A stretch of DNA of 55,949 nucleotides. Source: an uncultured Bacteroides sp. Lineage in GTDB: Bacteria > Bacteroidota > Bacteroidia > Bacteroidales > Bacteroidaceae. Numbering within the stretch: the first letter of the stretch is position 1; each line of letters opens with the position of its first letter. Under the pieces are notes generated by a model that did no database searches, was not told where the DNA came from, and was given only the letters and a program-made list of their open reading frames with translations. Both the position numbers and the translations under genes were made by a program. The DNA is taken from positions 1 through 55,949 of the forward strand of contig CABMPP010000025.1 of the NCBI GenBank assembly GCA_902388495.1, written 5' to 3'. Below are positions 1 to 8,659 of the stretch, piece after piece.

Positions 1-68
1 GAGCCCGGAGCGGGAGCCCGGAGCGGGAGCCCGGAGCGGGAGCCCGGAGCGGGAGCCCGGAGCGGGAG
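1..68. repeat. 13-bp tandem repeat, five copies, inside a lipoprotein coding region
   Basis: Five perfect head-to-tail copies of gagcccggagcgg fill bases 1-65, with three bases of a sixth. The array runs off the window edge, so the true copy number is unknown. The unit has no stop codon in any minus-strand frame. Because 13 is not a multiple of three, each gain or loss of a unit shifts the downstream frame. The unit is GC-rich, unlike the surrounding sequence. Confidence 0.95.
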
Positions 69-246
69 TATAGCTTCCTGTTTCTTCTGTGAATCCGAGA
101 GTCAATGAAACCGGCACTAACCCTTCTTCGTCCGTGGGTGGCACCACTATGTCGTCTATTGGCTTTTCACATCCCGTCAGACTCACAGAAAAAGTGATCA
201 GGCCCAAAAAGAGCCCGAACAAATACCATTTTAATATCTGCTTCAT
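1..246 (-). CDS. fimbrillin-like lipoprotein, 5' part only (cut by window edge)
   Basis: The reverse strand opens at 246 with a hydrophobic signal peptide starting MKQILKWYLF and ending in lipobox LTGC, which puts the lipid-anchored Cys at residue 26. An acidic stretch (EKPIDDIVVPPTDEEG) follows, then PVSLTLGFTEETGSYT, which resembles the neighbouring fimbrillin lipoproteins. From about residue 61 to the window edge the reading frame consists of a 13-bp tandem repeat encoding PAPGSRSGLPLRA-type sequence. The frame stays open to base 1, so the gene continues outside the window. It is the last visible member of the minus-strand fimbrillin array and is separated from the rest by an ATPase gene. 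Lipoprotein status is clear; the fimbrillin assignment is inferred from context and the N-terminal pattern. Confidence 0.7.
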   Translation of the reverse strand, partial: MKQILKWYLFGLFLGLITFSVSLTGCEKPIDDIVVPPTDEEGLVPVSLTLGFTEETGSYTPAPGSRSGLPLRAPAPGSRSGL

Positions 247-444
247 ATAAATAATATGTATTTAAGTTTGTTGATTTTGTTTCGGAATGTTGAAACACAC
301 TCCGTCTTGCCTCATGCATGCTTGATGCACAAGGCGGAAACGGAAAATAATTTTAGGGACTGTGATTTAATTATATCTTTTTAATACTCTTCTGTCGTTT
401 TTATAATCACAATGTTTCTTCCATTACAAGGATAAAAATAAAAA

Positions 445-481
445 GCCAATCCGGATTGAATTTCCTGCTTTTTAGTTAGCT
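445..481. repeat. 37-bp direct repeat, left copy, flanking the ATPase gene
   Basis: Identical to 1735-1771 over 37 bases. It begins gccaatccggattgaatttc and ends tttagttagct. It contains the perfect 12-base palindrome caatccggattg. Its last base is the last base of the ATPase stop codon. The two copies bracket exactly one gene, the ATPase at 481-1641. Confidence 0.95.
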
Positions 482-1641
482 CATTCCTTTAGATAAAAAT
501 GTCGAAAGTTATATGCTCCATTTTCATCAGAATCCATTTCGTCCTTTCCATCGTAAATTAAGGCTGATTTTACCAATCGGTCATTAAGAATTCCTTTTAA
601 GTAGTCTATTCCTTTGTAGTATTCTTTTTGGTAAGATTGGCTTGATTTTATTTCATAAGCTTGTATTTGGTTTCCCTTCAAGTGTAGTAGGTCAACTTCT
701 TTTTGCGATTTGTCTCTATAGAAATACAAGTTTGGGTCTTTGGCTTTATTCAGTCTGTTTTTAATAGCTTCGTTTACAACCATATTTTCAAATATTGCTC
801 CCCGAAGAGGATGAACAGCCAGTTGTTGCTCATTTTCAATTCCAAGCAGATAGCAAACAAGTCCCGTGTCGTAGAAATACAGTTTTGGAGATTTTACAAG
901 ACGCTTCCCGATATTTTCAAAATAGGGGGGAAGGGAATAAGCTATGTACGAGGCTTGTAATACACTAAGCCAGCTTTTTATAGAGTTGACTGTTACGCCC
1001 ACTTCTCCGGACAAAGCGGAAGCATTGAATTCGGTACCTATTCTTCCGGCACATAAACGTATAAATATCTGAAATAGACTGATATCTTTCAAATTGATGA
1101 TTTGTCTTAAATCCCTTTCTATATAGGTTGAATAATAATTTTTATAAAGATCTTCTCTTGGAAAATTCTTGGACCAAATGGCAGGATAGCAACCGTTCAG
1201 CATCAGAGTATCAGTCGAAAGATTATTTATTCTGTCTCCTAACTCATGTAGAGATAATGGCAGCAATGTCAAAACAGCTGTTCTTCCGGCTAATGATTGA
1301 GTTACCTTTTCCAAAAGTGCGAAATTACTGCTTCCTGTTATGATAAAGCGACGTTTGGGGTCTTGATCAACAGTAACCTGAATGAATGAAAATAAATCCG
1401 GATAATGATGGGCTTCGTCTATGATTAATCCATTGGGATATAAGTCAAAGAACTTTCGGGGATCTGCTATGACCTGTGACCGGGTTATCGGGTCTTCCAA
1501 GTTAGTGTATGCATACTCCGGAAACATCTCACGGCATAATGTTGTTTTACCGGATTGTCTTGGACCGGTAATCGTTATCACCGGATAAAATTCAATTAAA
1601 CGGCGTATTTCTGTTTCTAACTTTCTACTAATCAGATTCAT
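481..1641 (-). CDS. AAA_14/DUF4143-type ATP-binding protein
   Basis: This protein of about 386 residues has a Walker A motif (GPRQSGKTTL) near residue 25, a Walker B-like LIIDEAHHYPDL, and a sensor-like ITGSSNFALL. The C-terminal half contains FYRDKSQKEVDLL and YEIKSSQSYQKEYY, the restriction-endonuclease-like fold typical of DUF4143 proteins. This family is multicopy in Bacteroides and its role is unknown. The ATG at 1641 (MNLISRKLE) was chosen because it matches the usual family start; an in-frame ATG at 1668 adds nine atypical residues. The gene has its own -7 box (TATCTTTG on the minus strand, 1685-1692). The 37-bp repeats on both sides suggest it was inserted into the fimbrillin array. 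Confidence 0.85.
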   Translation of the reverse strand: MNLISRKLETEIRRLIEFYPVITITGPRQSGKTTLCREMFPEYAYTNLEDPITRSQVIADPRKFFDLYPNGLIIDEAHHYPDLFSFIQVTVDQDPKRRFIITGSSNFALLEKVTQSLAGRTAVLTLLPLSLHELGDRINNLSTDTLMLNGCYPAIWSKNFPREDLYKNYYSTYIERDLRQIINLKDISLFQIFIRLCAGRIGTEFNASALSGEVGVTVNSIKSWLSVLQASYIAYSLPPYFENIGKRLVKSPKLYFYDTGLVCYLLGIENEQQLAVHPLRGAIFENMVVNEAIKNRLNKAKDPNLYFYRDKSQKEVDLLHLKGNQIQAYEIKSSQSYQKEYYKGIDYLKGILNDRLVKSALIYDGKDEMDSDENGAYNFRHFYLKE

Positions 1642-1684
1642 ATGTTCAAGCTGGACAAATTTGCACATTAACTATAAAATTGTC

Positions 1685-1692
1685 CAAAGATA
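1685..1692 (-). promoter_or_regulatory. Bacteroides -7 promoter box for the ATPase gene
   Basis: TATCTTTG on the minus strand matches the TAnnTTTG consensus. It would start transcription around 1678, just upstream of the ATPase start codon. This supports independent expression of the ATPase within the fimbrillin array. Confidence 0.6.
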
Positions 1693-1734
1693 AATCTTTT
1701 ATTGGATATATTGAACTTTTTCTAATACTAAAAT

Positions 1735-1771
1735 GCCAATCCGGATTGAATTTCCTGCTTTTTAGTTAGCT
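1735..1771. repeat. 37-bp direct repeat, right copy, flanking the ATPase gene
   Basis: A perfect second copy of the sequence at 445-481, 1290 bp away in the same orientation. It lies between the end of the fimbrillin gene at 1862 and the ATPase promoter. Recombination between the copies would remove the ATPase cleanly and leave one copy. Confidence 0.95.
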
Positions 1772-1861
1772 TGTGCTTTATTCCTCCTTTGCGGCTACCT
1801 TACTTATACGAGAAACTGTGGATCTCTTTTGAGATACATATATGTTATACCAATCTTAAAC

Positions 1862-4429
1862 CTAAGGCTTTGTACCTTTCTTAATCCTGTCTTGAATGCA
1901 ACGTACGGAGAAACCGAAAACCCGGGTATTAGTTTTAGTAGATACTATTCCATTGCCGTTAGGCTGATAATTAGAAAGACATTGCATTTGAGCATGAGCC
2001 TGCTTCGTGCCATCCGGAGTTGAAGACCACAAATAAACAGTATTATTGCTAGCACTTTCTCTGTATTTTCCGTCATTTTCTTCACGAAGCGAAACTCCCG
2101 GGAAATAGGCGGATTTATTTGTATAGCTTCCCGGATTTTCTTTTTCGTCACTAAAATACATGTAACCGGAGCCGACTATCTCTGAAGAAATTTTTGTTCT
2201 ATTATCATACTTTAATTCTATAAATTCCTTTCCATTGTAATACATGAGGTTCGTTGCATACGATGCTTTGTATGGGTCGCCACCATAAGTATCATCCGGC
2301 GTCCCTCCGAATCCTGCGATAAACGATGTGTATGCATCGTTTATATTTGTGTTCGAAGGTACCCTCCATCCTTTGGGACACGGGTCATGGATGGTCTTGG
2401 CGCCATCCCCTCCCCAGCTGGCTGTATAAGTGCTCGTATTGAATTTGGTATAAAAGGTTAAAGGATTTTGAATGGTATTATCCAGACTACAACTAGTATC
2501 TTTATCCTTACTAATGCCTCCTTCTATCGTTTTTCCTGTACCGTCATATATCGTATTTACTTCACTTTTAGTACCATCTGCCGTACTGAAAAACGGGTCT
2601 TTTCTTCGCCCTTGGTAGAGTAATCCGAATGTGCGCACGGCATTGATTAAATTGGTTTGTATTCCGGCACGAGTAGCTCCCAGATTGCGATCCATTATCA
2701 CGCAGTTATAGAAAGCCCCGGTGGGTTCAATCCACGACCGCCCCCCGTAAGTATGCACTGTTCCCTCATACGTACTTGCTCGTGCATTCTCTATGGCAAA
2801 GTCACGCGTATCTGCATCAATCTCTCCTTCCAGCCCTTTAGGTATGTAGTCACTAATCCAGATATGCCAACTCCAAACAATTACATCGCTGCTGTTGTAT
2901 GCAGCAATCACGGCATTTCCACCATTGGTTACGGGCACTTTTATGTGTACCCGTGCATTGTCTTTATTTTCTATATCCGTCGTGTTTACTAAGTTTTTAT
3001 GATTGCCGTCATCTATTACATACCCCATTACCAGGTCACCCGATGTACCTGCATCTTTGGCTTGCCATAGTACTTTGACGTGTGAGATTGTCTTGTTGGC
3101 AATGATGTTTCCACCCGAAACCAGTGCTGTGTTCCATCCGTCTGTACCTCCTGCTTCATGCTTGTACGGATTAAAGCATATATTCGTACCCGGCTGCATC
3201 ATGAAGCAATTCGATGTCTCCACGAGGTTCACACTCTTCACCGGAGTCTGGTCCAGTAGCTGGATGCGTCCGTCATTCCGATAGTCGACGGAAGTTACAT
3301 TCAATGTCCAGTTGTAGTCCGTGTTTTCTCGGAGGTTGAAATCTGTAGATGCTTCGCCGCCCAGGTAGGCGCGGTAGTAGAGGCGTTCTTGCTTGGTTGC
3401 GTTATCTACCACCAACTCTACGTAGGAGGCAGCGGTAGGGGCATTCTCTTTGGTGCGGTAATAAGGCGAAGTTGCTTTGGCAGAAGTGCCCCGCACATTG
3501 GCGGGAATCCATACGGTTTTTGTTCCGGCATTTAGTTCCGCTTCAGTAGTCAGACGATAAGTGTCTACAAATTCCGAGACGGTAGAAGGGTAGGTAGTGC
3601 CCCATTCCGTACTTTCCTCTGTGGGTAGCAGGCGGAAATCGGCAGGAACTTGACAGAGTTTTACCTCTTTCAAGGCATAACCTTGATCTGTAACCTTTTG
3701 GCTCACATTCCAGTTCACCGTCAGCTTTGTAGCAAGGCGTTTCAGTAGCAGGCGGGCATCGTGCGCCCCTTCAAGGCTCTGCAGCTTGCCGTCGCTTGTC
3801 ACTTTGACGTGTGGCAGGTAGAGTACGTAGGGCATTTTGTTTATCTGCTCCAGAGTGGCACCGGACGTAGGGATGGCACTTGTCCCGCTAAAAAGCGTGC
3901 TTGCCATTGTCAGCTTTTGTATGGCGGAGAGGTTGCCGGAGATGGCGGGAGTTGTATTACCTTTACCGCGGGCAATGATTACCAACTGGCAGTCTTCCGA
4001 TGGAGTCAATGTACAATTTAGTTTTGTGCCGATGCCCTGAGGCGTGGAACTCAGGTCATTCGATTTCAGCAGTGCTCCGCTCGTCTTGTCGTATTGCAGC
4101 ACATAGAGGCCGTACAGCGCATCCGGTTTCAGATCCGGCGGTGTTGTTTCTCCTGTTCCTCTTGTCATTGCGTTGGGCACCAGCTCTGCACAGAAACCGC
4201 CGTTCTGGCTTACTTTCCCGCTGCGTGTATCGGTTTTCCCCGAGAGGGTATAGCCGTCATCTTCATCGGCGAAGCCGAAGGATAGTTCCACCTGTACGTC
4301 CCCTTTTTCAGGGATAATCGGAGCCGAAGTCTCTAAATAATCTTCGCAGGATGCCGCGCTTGCCCACAGCAAGACGGCAAAAAGCCATTTTCCCATATAT
4401 GCCCGACTGTAATATTTCATATTGTCCAT
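1862..4429 (-). CDS. large fimbrial-type lipoprotein with C-terminal FISUMP-like domain
   Basis: This 855-residue protein has a signal peptide with lipobox SAASC (Cys28) and a DTRSG Arg site at residue 69. A fimbrillin-like beta region fills the first half. The C-terminal part has WSWHIWISDYIPKG, VIMDRNLGA, LLYQGRRKDPF, DPCPKGWRVPS and a closing FSVRCIQD. These are hallmarks of the Fibrobacter succinogenes major paralogous (FISUMP) domain often found at the end of Bacteroidales DUF4906/fimbrial proteins. It is by far the longest member of the array and the last before the ATPase interruption. A tip or adhesin subunit is an inference from its size and added domain. The gene lies 27 bp after the stop of the upstream gene, so co-transcription is likely. 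Confidence 0.85.
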   Translation of the reverse strand: MDNMKYYSRAYMGKWLFAVLLWASAASCEDYLETSAPIIPEKGDVQVELSFGFADEDDGYTLSGKTDTRSGKVSQNGGFCAELVPNAMTRGTGETTPPDLKPDALYGLYVLQYDKTSGALLKSNDLSSTPQGIGTKLNCTLTPSEDCQLVIIARGKGNTTPAISGNLSAIQKLTMASTLFSGTSAIPTSGATLEQINKMPYVLYLPHVKVTSDGKLQSLEGAHDARLLLKRLATKLTVNWNVSQKVTDQGYALKEVKLCQVPADFRLLPTEESTEWGTTYPSTVSEFVDTYRLTTEAELNAGTKTVWIPANVRGTSAKATSPYYRTKENAPTAASYVELVVDNATKQERLYYRAYLGGEASTDFNLRENTDYNWTLNVTSVDYRNDGRIQLLDQTPVKSVNLVETSNCFMMQPGTNICFNPYKHEAGGTDGWNTALVSGGNIIANKTISHVKVLWQAKDAGTSGDLVMGYVIDDGNHKNLVNTTDIENKDNARVHIKVPVTNGGNAVIAAYNSSDVIVWSWHIWISDYIPKGLEGEIDADTRDFAIENARASTYEGTVHTYGGRSWIEPTGAFYNCVIMDRNLGATRAGIQTNLINAVRTFGLLYQGRRKDPFFSTADGTKSEVNTIYDGTGKTIEGGISKDKDTSCSLDNTIQNPLTFYTKFNTSTYTASWGGDGAKTIHDPCPKGWRVPSNTNINDAYTSFIAGFGGTPDDTYGGDPYKASYATNLMYYNGKEFIELKYDNRTKISSEIVGSGYMYFSDEKENPGSYTNKSAYFPGVSLREENDGKYRESASNNTVYLWSSTPDGTKQAHAQMQCLSNYQPNGNGIVSTKTNTRVFGFSVRCIQDRIKKGTKP

Positions 4430-4456
4430 TCTATTCTTGTTCCTTTTTATTTTACC

Positions 4457-5671
4457 TTATCTGAAATCCACTTCCTTAGTAATCGTATCCACTTTGTCGA
4501 ACACCACTACCGCGCCATCCGTAATCGTCACCCGCACGTCGGCGCTGTTTATTCCGCTTATTTCCACGGTTACGGTGTAGTGATATCCCCGCCGTATGTT
4601 GTAGTCGTTCATCAGGTTACCGCCCAGGTAGAGGCGATAACGTGCGGCTACTGCGCCAGTCACTGCATCGGTTCCGGCGCTGTTGGCATAGTAGTACAAA
4701 CCTTCCAGGTCGATGTAGGTGCAATTCGCCAGACTGCCGCCATCCGCCGGTTTGCCGTCAGCCCCCAGCGTAGGGGCTGTACCGTCATTCTTGGGGCCAT
4801 AGTCGGCAATGTTCTTTTGCTGGAAGGACACGCCACAACCTATGCCGCGAAGATTCTCGGGCATATAAAAATGATAACTACCGCCTTCTGAAAGGCTTCC
4901 TGTACTTGTCTCCTTTACGGTACAACTGCCTGTTGCCGTTTCCGGATATACCCCCGAAGCAGCTCCGGCGCGGCTGTCGATGGCCAGTGTGGCGGGCAGT
5001 CCGTAAGCCTTGATGGACCTGAGTTCGAACTTGGCGGGATATGCCACCTCGCTCGTCCACTTTACCGTTAGCCAGGCATAAGCAAAGCTCAGTGGGGCAA
5101 TGACAACCGCCTTTTGGTCATTATCGGACTTTCTTTCATACTCTATATCACCAGATACAAGAAGGTTAGTCTCTGTGGTATAGGAGGAGGAAAAGTCATT
5201 CGTGATTTTTTGTAGATCCGCCTTGGCTGCATTCGTGGTTTGACTGAACGTCTTCAGTGCCGAATGGTTGCTTCCGAAGTTACCGATTACACGGAACGTA
5301 CTGTTAATATTGGTGAAACCATCGGTCTCAACCTGCAGCAATGCTTTGTTTTCACTCCCGTTCTCATTGGTAGCCTGCTTGATAGACGATGCTCCGAAAT
5401 TTTTGGCAGCTATCATCTTATCGTCCATATCAAATTGTATCACCCACACGTCATTGATACTGATCCCGCCAATATCTCCTGCCCGTGTGCTCACCGATAA
5501 GGCCGGCGGCAGTGACAAACGAAAGATAAAATCTCCCTCTGTTGCCGCTTCCGCTTCCTTCTCAGAAGCTTCACAGGAGGCGAGCAGCAACGGAAATAGA
5601 AGGCAAGCAACCCATATCCCGTGTAGTTTACTTATATAACTCATATCAATCCGTATTTTTCTCATAATCAA
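4457..5671 (-). CDS. fimbrillin-like lipoprotein (DUF4906/FimA-like)
   Basis: This 404-residue lipoprotein has lipobox LLASC (Cys33 from the first ATG) and a VSTRAG Arg site at residue 63. Beta-rich fimbrillin-like sequence follows, including YYYANSAGTDAV and ARYRLYLGGNLMNDYNIRRG. The ending 'YLGG..ndYNIRRg.HYTVTV' resembles the same stretch of the larger neighbour (AYLGGEASTDFNLRENTDYNW), so the two belong to one subfamily. An alternative start at 5644 (MSYISKLHG) gives a more normal signal peptide. It is 12 bp after the upstream gene and 27 bp before the next, consistent with one transcript. The role as a fimbrial subunit is inferred. Confidence 0.8.
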   Translation of the reverse strand: MIMRKIRIDMSYISKLHGIWVACLLFPLLLASCEASEKEAEAATEGDFIFRLSLPPALSVSTRAGDIGGISINDVWVIQFDMDDKMIAAKNFGASSIKQATNENGSENKALLQVETDGFTNINSTFRVIGNFGSNHSALKTFSQTTNAAKADLQKITNDFSSSYTTETNLLVSGDIEYERKSDNDQKAVVIAPLSFAYAWLTVKWTSEVAYPAKFELRSIKAYGLPATLAIDSRAGAASGVYPETATGSCTVKETSTGSLSEGGSYHFYMPENLRGIGCGVSFQQKNIADYGPKNDGTAPTLGADGKPADGGSLANCTYIDLEGLYYYANSAGTDAVTGAVAARYRLYLGGNLMNDYNIRRGYHYTVTVEISGINSADVRVTITDGAVVVFDKVDTITKEVDFR

Positions 5672-5683
5672 TCCGTCTTTTTG

Positions 5684-6724
5684 TTAGTCTTTTCCCAGCC
5701 CTTCTCCTTTGAGGTCCGTGGTGGTCCATTCTTTGATGGCCAGAGTAAGGTCGGTCGGTATGATGGCTCCGTAGAAAGTAAGGCTGAAGTCGAACTGATA
5801 GGTCATACCCGGTAGTAACGATTTCTCGATAGAAGCCTTGTAGGTATCTGTCATGGTTTCATCTTCCGTCCCGTTTTTATAGCCTACCGTGAGGTTCACA
5901 TCAAAGGTCAGTTTCTGAGTACCGTCCACCGGTAGCAGTATGCCTGCAGGATTGCTGACACGCTTGCTGTAAACATCCTGGTCGGCAGTGTTCAGTGTAA
6001 AGCTGCTGAAGGTATAGGTGTCATCCGCAGCAGAAGCGGCCGCTTCCCACGCTGTGTTGTTCAGCTTGTAGGTCAGTTCCTTGCGTAGTCCGTTTATCCT
6101 GACATAATTCACCACCAGGCTGGTGGGCTGCACAGGCTGTGTTCCGTTTCTGGCGGCTACCGTAGTCACCACCTGCGCGTTCATTCTTGTAAAAGGCCGT
6201 GGTAGCGCCACCTTCATCATATTCTGTCCTGTTTGGTCGGGTTGCACCACGATGTTCTCCAGTTTGGTGTACATAAAGTCCTTGCCGTTAATCACGTGCA
6301 CTTTGTTATCCGCTGTAGCCAGCACGGGTGTTTCCGTGGACGAGTTGTACGAAAGCAAGTACATGTCGTAATTTCCGCGGTACAGCAGCAAGTCTCCCGT
6401 AGCCGTCAGGTCATTCTGTACTGTATAGTTCTCGCTTCCCGTGGGTTTGCTGAAGTCCGTAGTCCCTGCAGGATAGGCATATATGCGGAACATTTTGTCC
6501 GCGCCCATCGTCTCGTCCGTGCTCACACTTGCACCGGGATCATCGGCCCGGGTCATTGCCTCCCTGAAGAGGTCGAAGGTCAGGCTTACCGGCTCTCCGC
6601 TCTCCTCCAGGGAAGGCGGAAGTTCCGTATTGCCCGGGTCACAGCCCGCTATCAGTCCTGCCATTGCCATCAGGGCAACCATCTTGCCGCCCGAAATCCA
6701 AGCCTTGTATCTCATCTTATCCAT
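5684..6724 (-). CDS. fimbrillin-like lipoprotein (FimB/Mfa2-like)
   Basis: This 346-residue protein has a signal peptide ending GLIAGC (Cys28) and an AMTRAD Arg site at residue 59. The body has MFRIYAYPAGTTDFSK, LLLYRGNYDMYLLSYNSS and RPFTRMNAQVV. The 'GNYDMYLLSYN' type of strand is common in FimB/Mfa2-like anchor proteins and accessory fimbrillins. It closes with YQFDFSLTFYGAIIPTDLTL and IKEWTTTDLKG, the 'xxxWxxxd' ending shared by most proteins in this array. It sits 12 bp upstream of the 404-residue gene. A 69-bp gap, the widest inside the main run, separates it from the preceding gene, so an internal promoter is possible. Confidence 0.8.
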   Translation of the reverse strand: MDKMRYKAWISGGKMVALMAMAGLIAGCDPGNTELPPSLEESGEPVSLTFDLFREAMTRADDPGASVSTDETMGADKMFRIYAYPAGTTDFSKPTGSENYTVQNDLTATGDLLLYRGNYDMYLLSYNSSTETPVLATADNKVHVINGKDFMYTKLENIVVQPDQTGQNMMKVALPRPFTRMNAQVVTTVAARNGTQPVQPTSLVVNYVRINGLRKELTYKLNNTAWEAAASAADDTYTFSSFTLNTADQDVYSKRVSNPAGILLPVDGTQKLTFDVNLTVGYKNGTEDETMTDTYKASIEKSLLPGMTYQFDFSLTFYGAIIPTDLTLAIKEWTTTDLKGEGLGKD

Positions 6725-6793
6725 AACTTTCTACTATGCTGAATTAAAAAAAATCCGCTCAATCCGCAGCATCCGCGTCTGAAGAATCATTTA

Positions 6794-7759
6794 TCAAATA
6801 CCGATTCCCGTATTCTGGTTCGCATCATTCTTCCATCCTTCGATCTTGATGCCTGTCAGGCTTCCGCCCATTTTGTCCACCGTCATTTTATACACGTAAT
6901 GATAGCCCGCCAGCCACTGCACGCCATCGCCCGGTACGGCGGCGGTCTCGAACACGCGGTCTTCCGCTTCTCCCTCTACACGTACAGATAGCCTGAACGA
7001 CAGTTTTGTTTCCTTTCCTGTCATGGGGGCCACCAGGCTGCTCACGTTGGGCTGCTCCAGGAGTTCCTTCAGTTCGGTGCTGCCGGTCAGTGTCAGCGAT
7101 CCCGTAGCCGCAAGACCCGCCAACTGCCCGGTACCGATGTTCATCGTGCCGTTGTTTCCCTGTTGTAGGCGGTTGGTGCTGCTCACTATCTCTACCTTGT
7201 TCAAGGTCAGCTTTTCCGTTACAAACTTCGACTTCAGAATGCTGAAGCTGACCTTTGCCAGTGCGTGCTGCATCTCGAAAGATACCGAGCGCTTTCCGGC
7301 ATGAACCGGCTGTGGCGAAGCATACAGATAGTCGGTCTGCAGGCTTGCCGAGAAGTTGTCGGCTGCCACCTGTACGGGGATGGTGTGATTGCCGGTGCTA
7401 CTGTTGGTCACGGTGCCGGTGGCGGGGTAGAAGCCATATACAAAGTCCGGTGTTGCAGTATTCTCAACCGTTATTTTAGGAGGTGCGGTGCAGCTCCACG
7501 TACCGCTTTTCAGTTCAAAGGTGGATTGGGCGTTTTCTGCCAATGCGGTGTGGCCGTTATCCGTTACGTACACGCCGATTTTCGTTATTGCGGTGGCTCC
7601 CAGGCTGGCACGGGTATTGCGCGCATCGCCATCTTCCGCCATGCTCACCGATTGCAGCCTCAGTGCATTGTCCTGCGGTTCCGCAGTCAGGGATTCTTCC
7701 CCGCATGCGGCCAGCAGGGCTGCCGCGCAGACCATTGTCAATACATGTTTTATCTTCAT
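6794..7759 (-). CDS. fimbrillin family lipoprotein (Mfa-like_1)
   Basis: This 321-residue protein has a signal peptide with lipobox LLAAC (Cys19) and a RNTRAS Arg site at residue 50. Family signatures visible are ITKIGVYVTDNG, FVYGFYPATG, DYLYASPQPV and FEMQHALAKVSFSI. The last is the 'hALAkv.f.i' strand diagnostic of Mfa-like_1 (PF13149) proteins. The C-terminal GIKIEGWKNDANQNTGIGI is the usual final strand. It closely matches the first half of the 617-residue tandem-domain protein two genes upstream, so it is probably a duplicated single-domain version. It is separated by 15 bp from the preceding gene. Confidence 0.88.
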   Translation of the reverse strand: MKIKHVLTMVCAAALLAACGEESLTAEPQDNALRLQSVSMAEDGDARNTRASLGATAITKIGVYVTDNGHTALAENAQSTFELKSGTWSCTAPPKITVENTATPDFVYGFYPATGTVTNSSTGNHTIPVQVAADNFSASLQTDYLYASPQPVHAGKRSVSFEMQHALAKVSFSILKSKFVTEKLTLNKVEIVSSTNRLQQGNNGTMNIGTGQLAGLAATGSLTLTGSTELKELLEQPNVSSLVAPMTGKETKLSFRLSVRVEGEAEDRVFETAAVPGDGVQWLAGYHYVYKMTVDKMGGSLTGIKIEGWKNDANQNTGIGI

Positions 7760-7774
7760 CTTCTGTTCTTGTTT

Positions 7775-8641
7775 TTATGTTGCCGATCCTATGTCCGTCG
7801 GCTCTCCTGTCGATATAAACTCTTTCACCGTCACGCTCGAAAGAATCAGCTCGGTGGTAGTGGTGAAGGTATACTGGTATTCGTAACCGGCCTGGAAGGT
7901 AATGGGCGGATCTCCTTTTCCTTTATCCGTATAGGTTTTTGTTTCGGTTTGGTCTGCCACCGTGGTGGTTACACTTATTGTATAGGGGAAGCTTGCAGTG
8001 GGTGTGATGAGGTTGATAATCCCCGTATAGGTATGCCGTCGGAGCTCATTGTCGGTGCAGAGCAGTTTCAGCTCACCTGTCTTACCGGTTTCGGTGCATA
8101 CGTTGCTGCCTGTAACCGTGGCGCTTACTGCCTTATTGTCTGCCTCGTATCTCACGATGATCGTGATCCTGGCTGCTGCCGGGGCAAATGTGAAGTCCAC
8201 ACGGTTGGCAGTGGCAGTGGCGGTAGCGGTCAGTTGGTTGCTTTTCCAGAAGCTGCCATAGCTGGTCTGATCGGACAGGATGGCGCTGAACTCCGTAGGG
8301 TAGGAGGCAAAGAACTCTTCCTTGCCTGTGGTTGTGAGCTGGCTGTTTTCCACATTGGGCGCCCAGCCGTTGTCTTTCTTAATGTATGTGATGGCAGTAG
8401 ATTCCTCTGCCGTACTCTTGCGGATCTTAATCAGATCTCCGTTTTTAAACCTGTCCTTCTTGTCATAGTTCGATGCGTCGATGGTGGTGGCACGGGTATG
8501 CGTCCCTGCAATCTTTGCCGACACTTCCAGCGGAAGGGCGGGCAGGGAGCCGGCGCGGTCGCAGCAGGTAAGGGACAGCAGTACGGGTAGGACTGCCATA
8601 GCTGCCATGGCTTTCGCCTTTCTTTTAACTTGTATCATCAT
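7775..8641 (-). CDS. fimbrillin family lipoprotein
   Basis: This 288-residue protein has a signal peptide ending LTCC (Cys27 the likely lipid site) and a THTRAT Arg site at residue 50. It contains DRFKNGDLIKI, EEFFASYPTEFSAI, WKSNQLTATATATAN and VDFTFAPAAARITIIV. It ends with VTVKEFISTGEPTDIGSAT. It resembles the second half of the 617-residue protein directly upstream, where RAEFPVTYTEI and FLRSNLLITPEV occupy the equivalent positions. It is 18 bp from the upstream gene and 15 bp from the downstream one. Fimbrillin membership is fairly secure; which pilus position it fills is unknown. Confidence 0.82.
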   Translation of the reverse strand: MMIQVKRKAKAMAAMAVLPVLLSLTCCDRAGSLPALPLEVSAKIAGTHTRATTIDASNYDKKDRFKNGDLIKIRKSTAEESTAITYIKKDNGWAPNVENSQLTTTGKEEFFASYPTEFSAILSDQTSYGSFWKSNQLTATATATANRVDFTFAPAAARITIIVRYEADNKAVSATVTGSNVCTETGKTGELKLLCTDNELRRHTYTGIINLITPTASFPYTISVTTTVADQTETKTYTDKGKGDPPITFQAGYEYQYTFTTTTELILSSVTVKEFISTGEPTDIGSAT

Positions 8642-8659
8642 TGGGCAATACGTTTTGTT

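Noticed and set aside
7265..8590. 441-residue plus-strand open frame
   Set aside because: It runs antisense to two clear lipoprotein genes, is rich in Cys/Arg/Gly as GC-biased shadow frames are, and shows no domain pattern.
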